The notes below the pieces were generated by a model that saw nothing but the letters and a program-made list of their open reading frames with translations, did no database searches and was not told the DNA's origin. Below, one piece after another: positions 5,043 to 5,214 of a stretch of DNA of 5,214 nt; position 1 is the first letter of the stretch; every line of letters starts with the position of its first letter. This stretch comes from Gammaproteobacteria bacterium (GTDB lineage: Bacteria; Pseudomonadota; Gammaproteobacteria; SZUA-229), in NCBI GenBank assembly GCA_013138755.1, contig WTCC01000342.1, forward strand, positions 1 to 5,214. The letters run 5' to 3'. Made by a program: the position numbers and the translations under genes.

Positions 5043-5214
5043 CTACTGCTGCGGTGCTTGTTGTGGCATTTGCTGAGGAGCTGGACCACGTTGCCCATAA
5101 CCAGGAGGCTGACCGTATGCGCCAGGACCAGGGCCATAATAACCCGGAGGTGGACCGTATGAACCAGGACCAGGGCCATAATAACCCGGAGGTGGACCAT
5201 ATGAACCAGGGCCT
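5043..5214 (-). CDS. Gly/Pro/Tyr-rich repeat protein, C-terminal part only
   Basis: The last 56 residues of a low-complexity protein are visible; the start lies beyond the window. The sequence is built on the 14-residue unit GSYGPPPGYYGPGP, present twice in full (about 3-30 of the visible part). A degenerate third copy (GAYGQPPGYGQRGP) follows, then a Gln/Pro tail ending QQMPQQAPQQ. There are no charged residues apart from one Arg and no Cys. Such composition occurs in secreted or structural proteins, including sulfur globule envelope proteins, and in intrinsically disordered tails of membrane or spore-coat-like proteins. Without the N-terminus (signal peptide or domain) no choice can be made. 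The frame is chosen because the repeat period keeps it open and its TAG lies just before the shared terminator; the other minus-strand frame gives a Leu/Val-rich artefact of the repeats. Confidence 0.75.
   Translation of the reverse strand, partial: GPGSYGPPPGYYGPGPGSYGPPPGYYGPGPGAYGQPPGYGQRGPAPQQMPQQAPQQ
5122..5205. repeat. Two tandem copies of a 42-bp repeat
   Basis: Units at 5122-5163 and 5164-5205 differ at a single base (GTATG versus ATATG, silent in the minus-strand frame). A third unit begins at 5206 with changes and is cut by the window, and a degenerate older copy lies to the left (about 5080-5121). The 42-bp period equals 14 codons, so copy number can change without breaking the frame. 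Confidence 0.9.

Noticed and set aside
5015..5200. Minus-strand Leu/Val/His-rich 61-codon frame at the right end
   Set aside because: It is an out-of-frame reading of the 42-bp repeats (repeating HLRVIMALVL); the Gly/Pro/Tyr frame gives a sensible repeat protein ending next to the terminator.

Overview
The window looks like chromosomal DNA of a gammaproteobacterium with moderate GC. The best taxonomic pointers are a full-length GreB whose N-terminus begins with a GRYRPP-type extension, a type I understand to occur in many non-enteric gammaproteobacteria, and an RND exporter followed by a DUF4136-type lipoprotein. A Gly/Pro/Tyr-rich repeat protein at the right edge recalls sulfur globule proteins of sulfur oxidisers, but composition alone is weak evidence for that lifestyle.

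Layout. Bases 1-2949 (+) hold an RND-family inner-membrane efflux permease that lacks only its N-terminus, cut off by the window edge. Twelve bases later a DUF4136 lipoprotein (2962-3495, +) follows in the same apparent operon. The periplasmic adaptor that normally pairs with such a pump would have to lie upstream of the window, if linked.

Bases 3526-4409 (-) hold three very small genes. The first is a 71-aa Arg-rich protein with a DRRxGxDRR motif. The second is a 59-aa basic protein with its own promoter, a possible Fur box and a factor-independent terminator. The third is a 67-aa Trp-rich protein. I recognise none of them by function. The 59-aa gene overlaps a +1-frame reading that ends in a striking four-cysteine tail (CxxxCxxxCC). 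This could be a broken or recoded C-terminus of the same protein, or a separate tiny peptide.

Bases 4438-4953 (+) hold greB, transcribed divergently from the 67-aa gene with only 28 bp between the two starts. greB ends at a strong bidirectional hairpin (4978-5009). This is shared with a convergent gene (5043-5214, -) encoding the Gly/Pro/Tyr-rich C-terminus of a protein built on 14-residue (42-bp) tandem repeats and cut off by the window end.

The RND pump and lipoprotein probably work together at the envelope. greB is a housekeeping transcription factor gene unrelated to them. No mobile element, CRISPR array, tRNA or rRNA was seen. The only stretches without coding sequence are short (3742-3892, 4116-4205, 4954-5042), and their contents are described in the entries.
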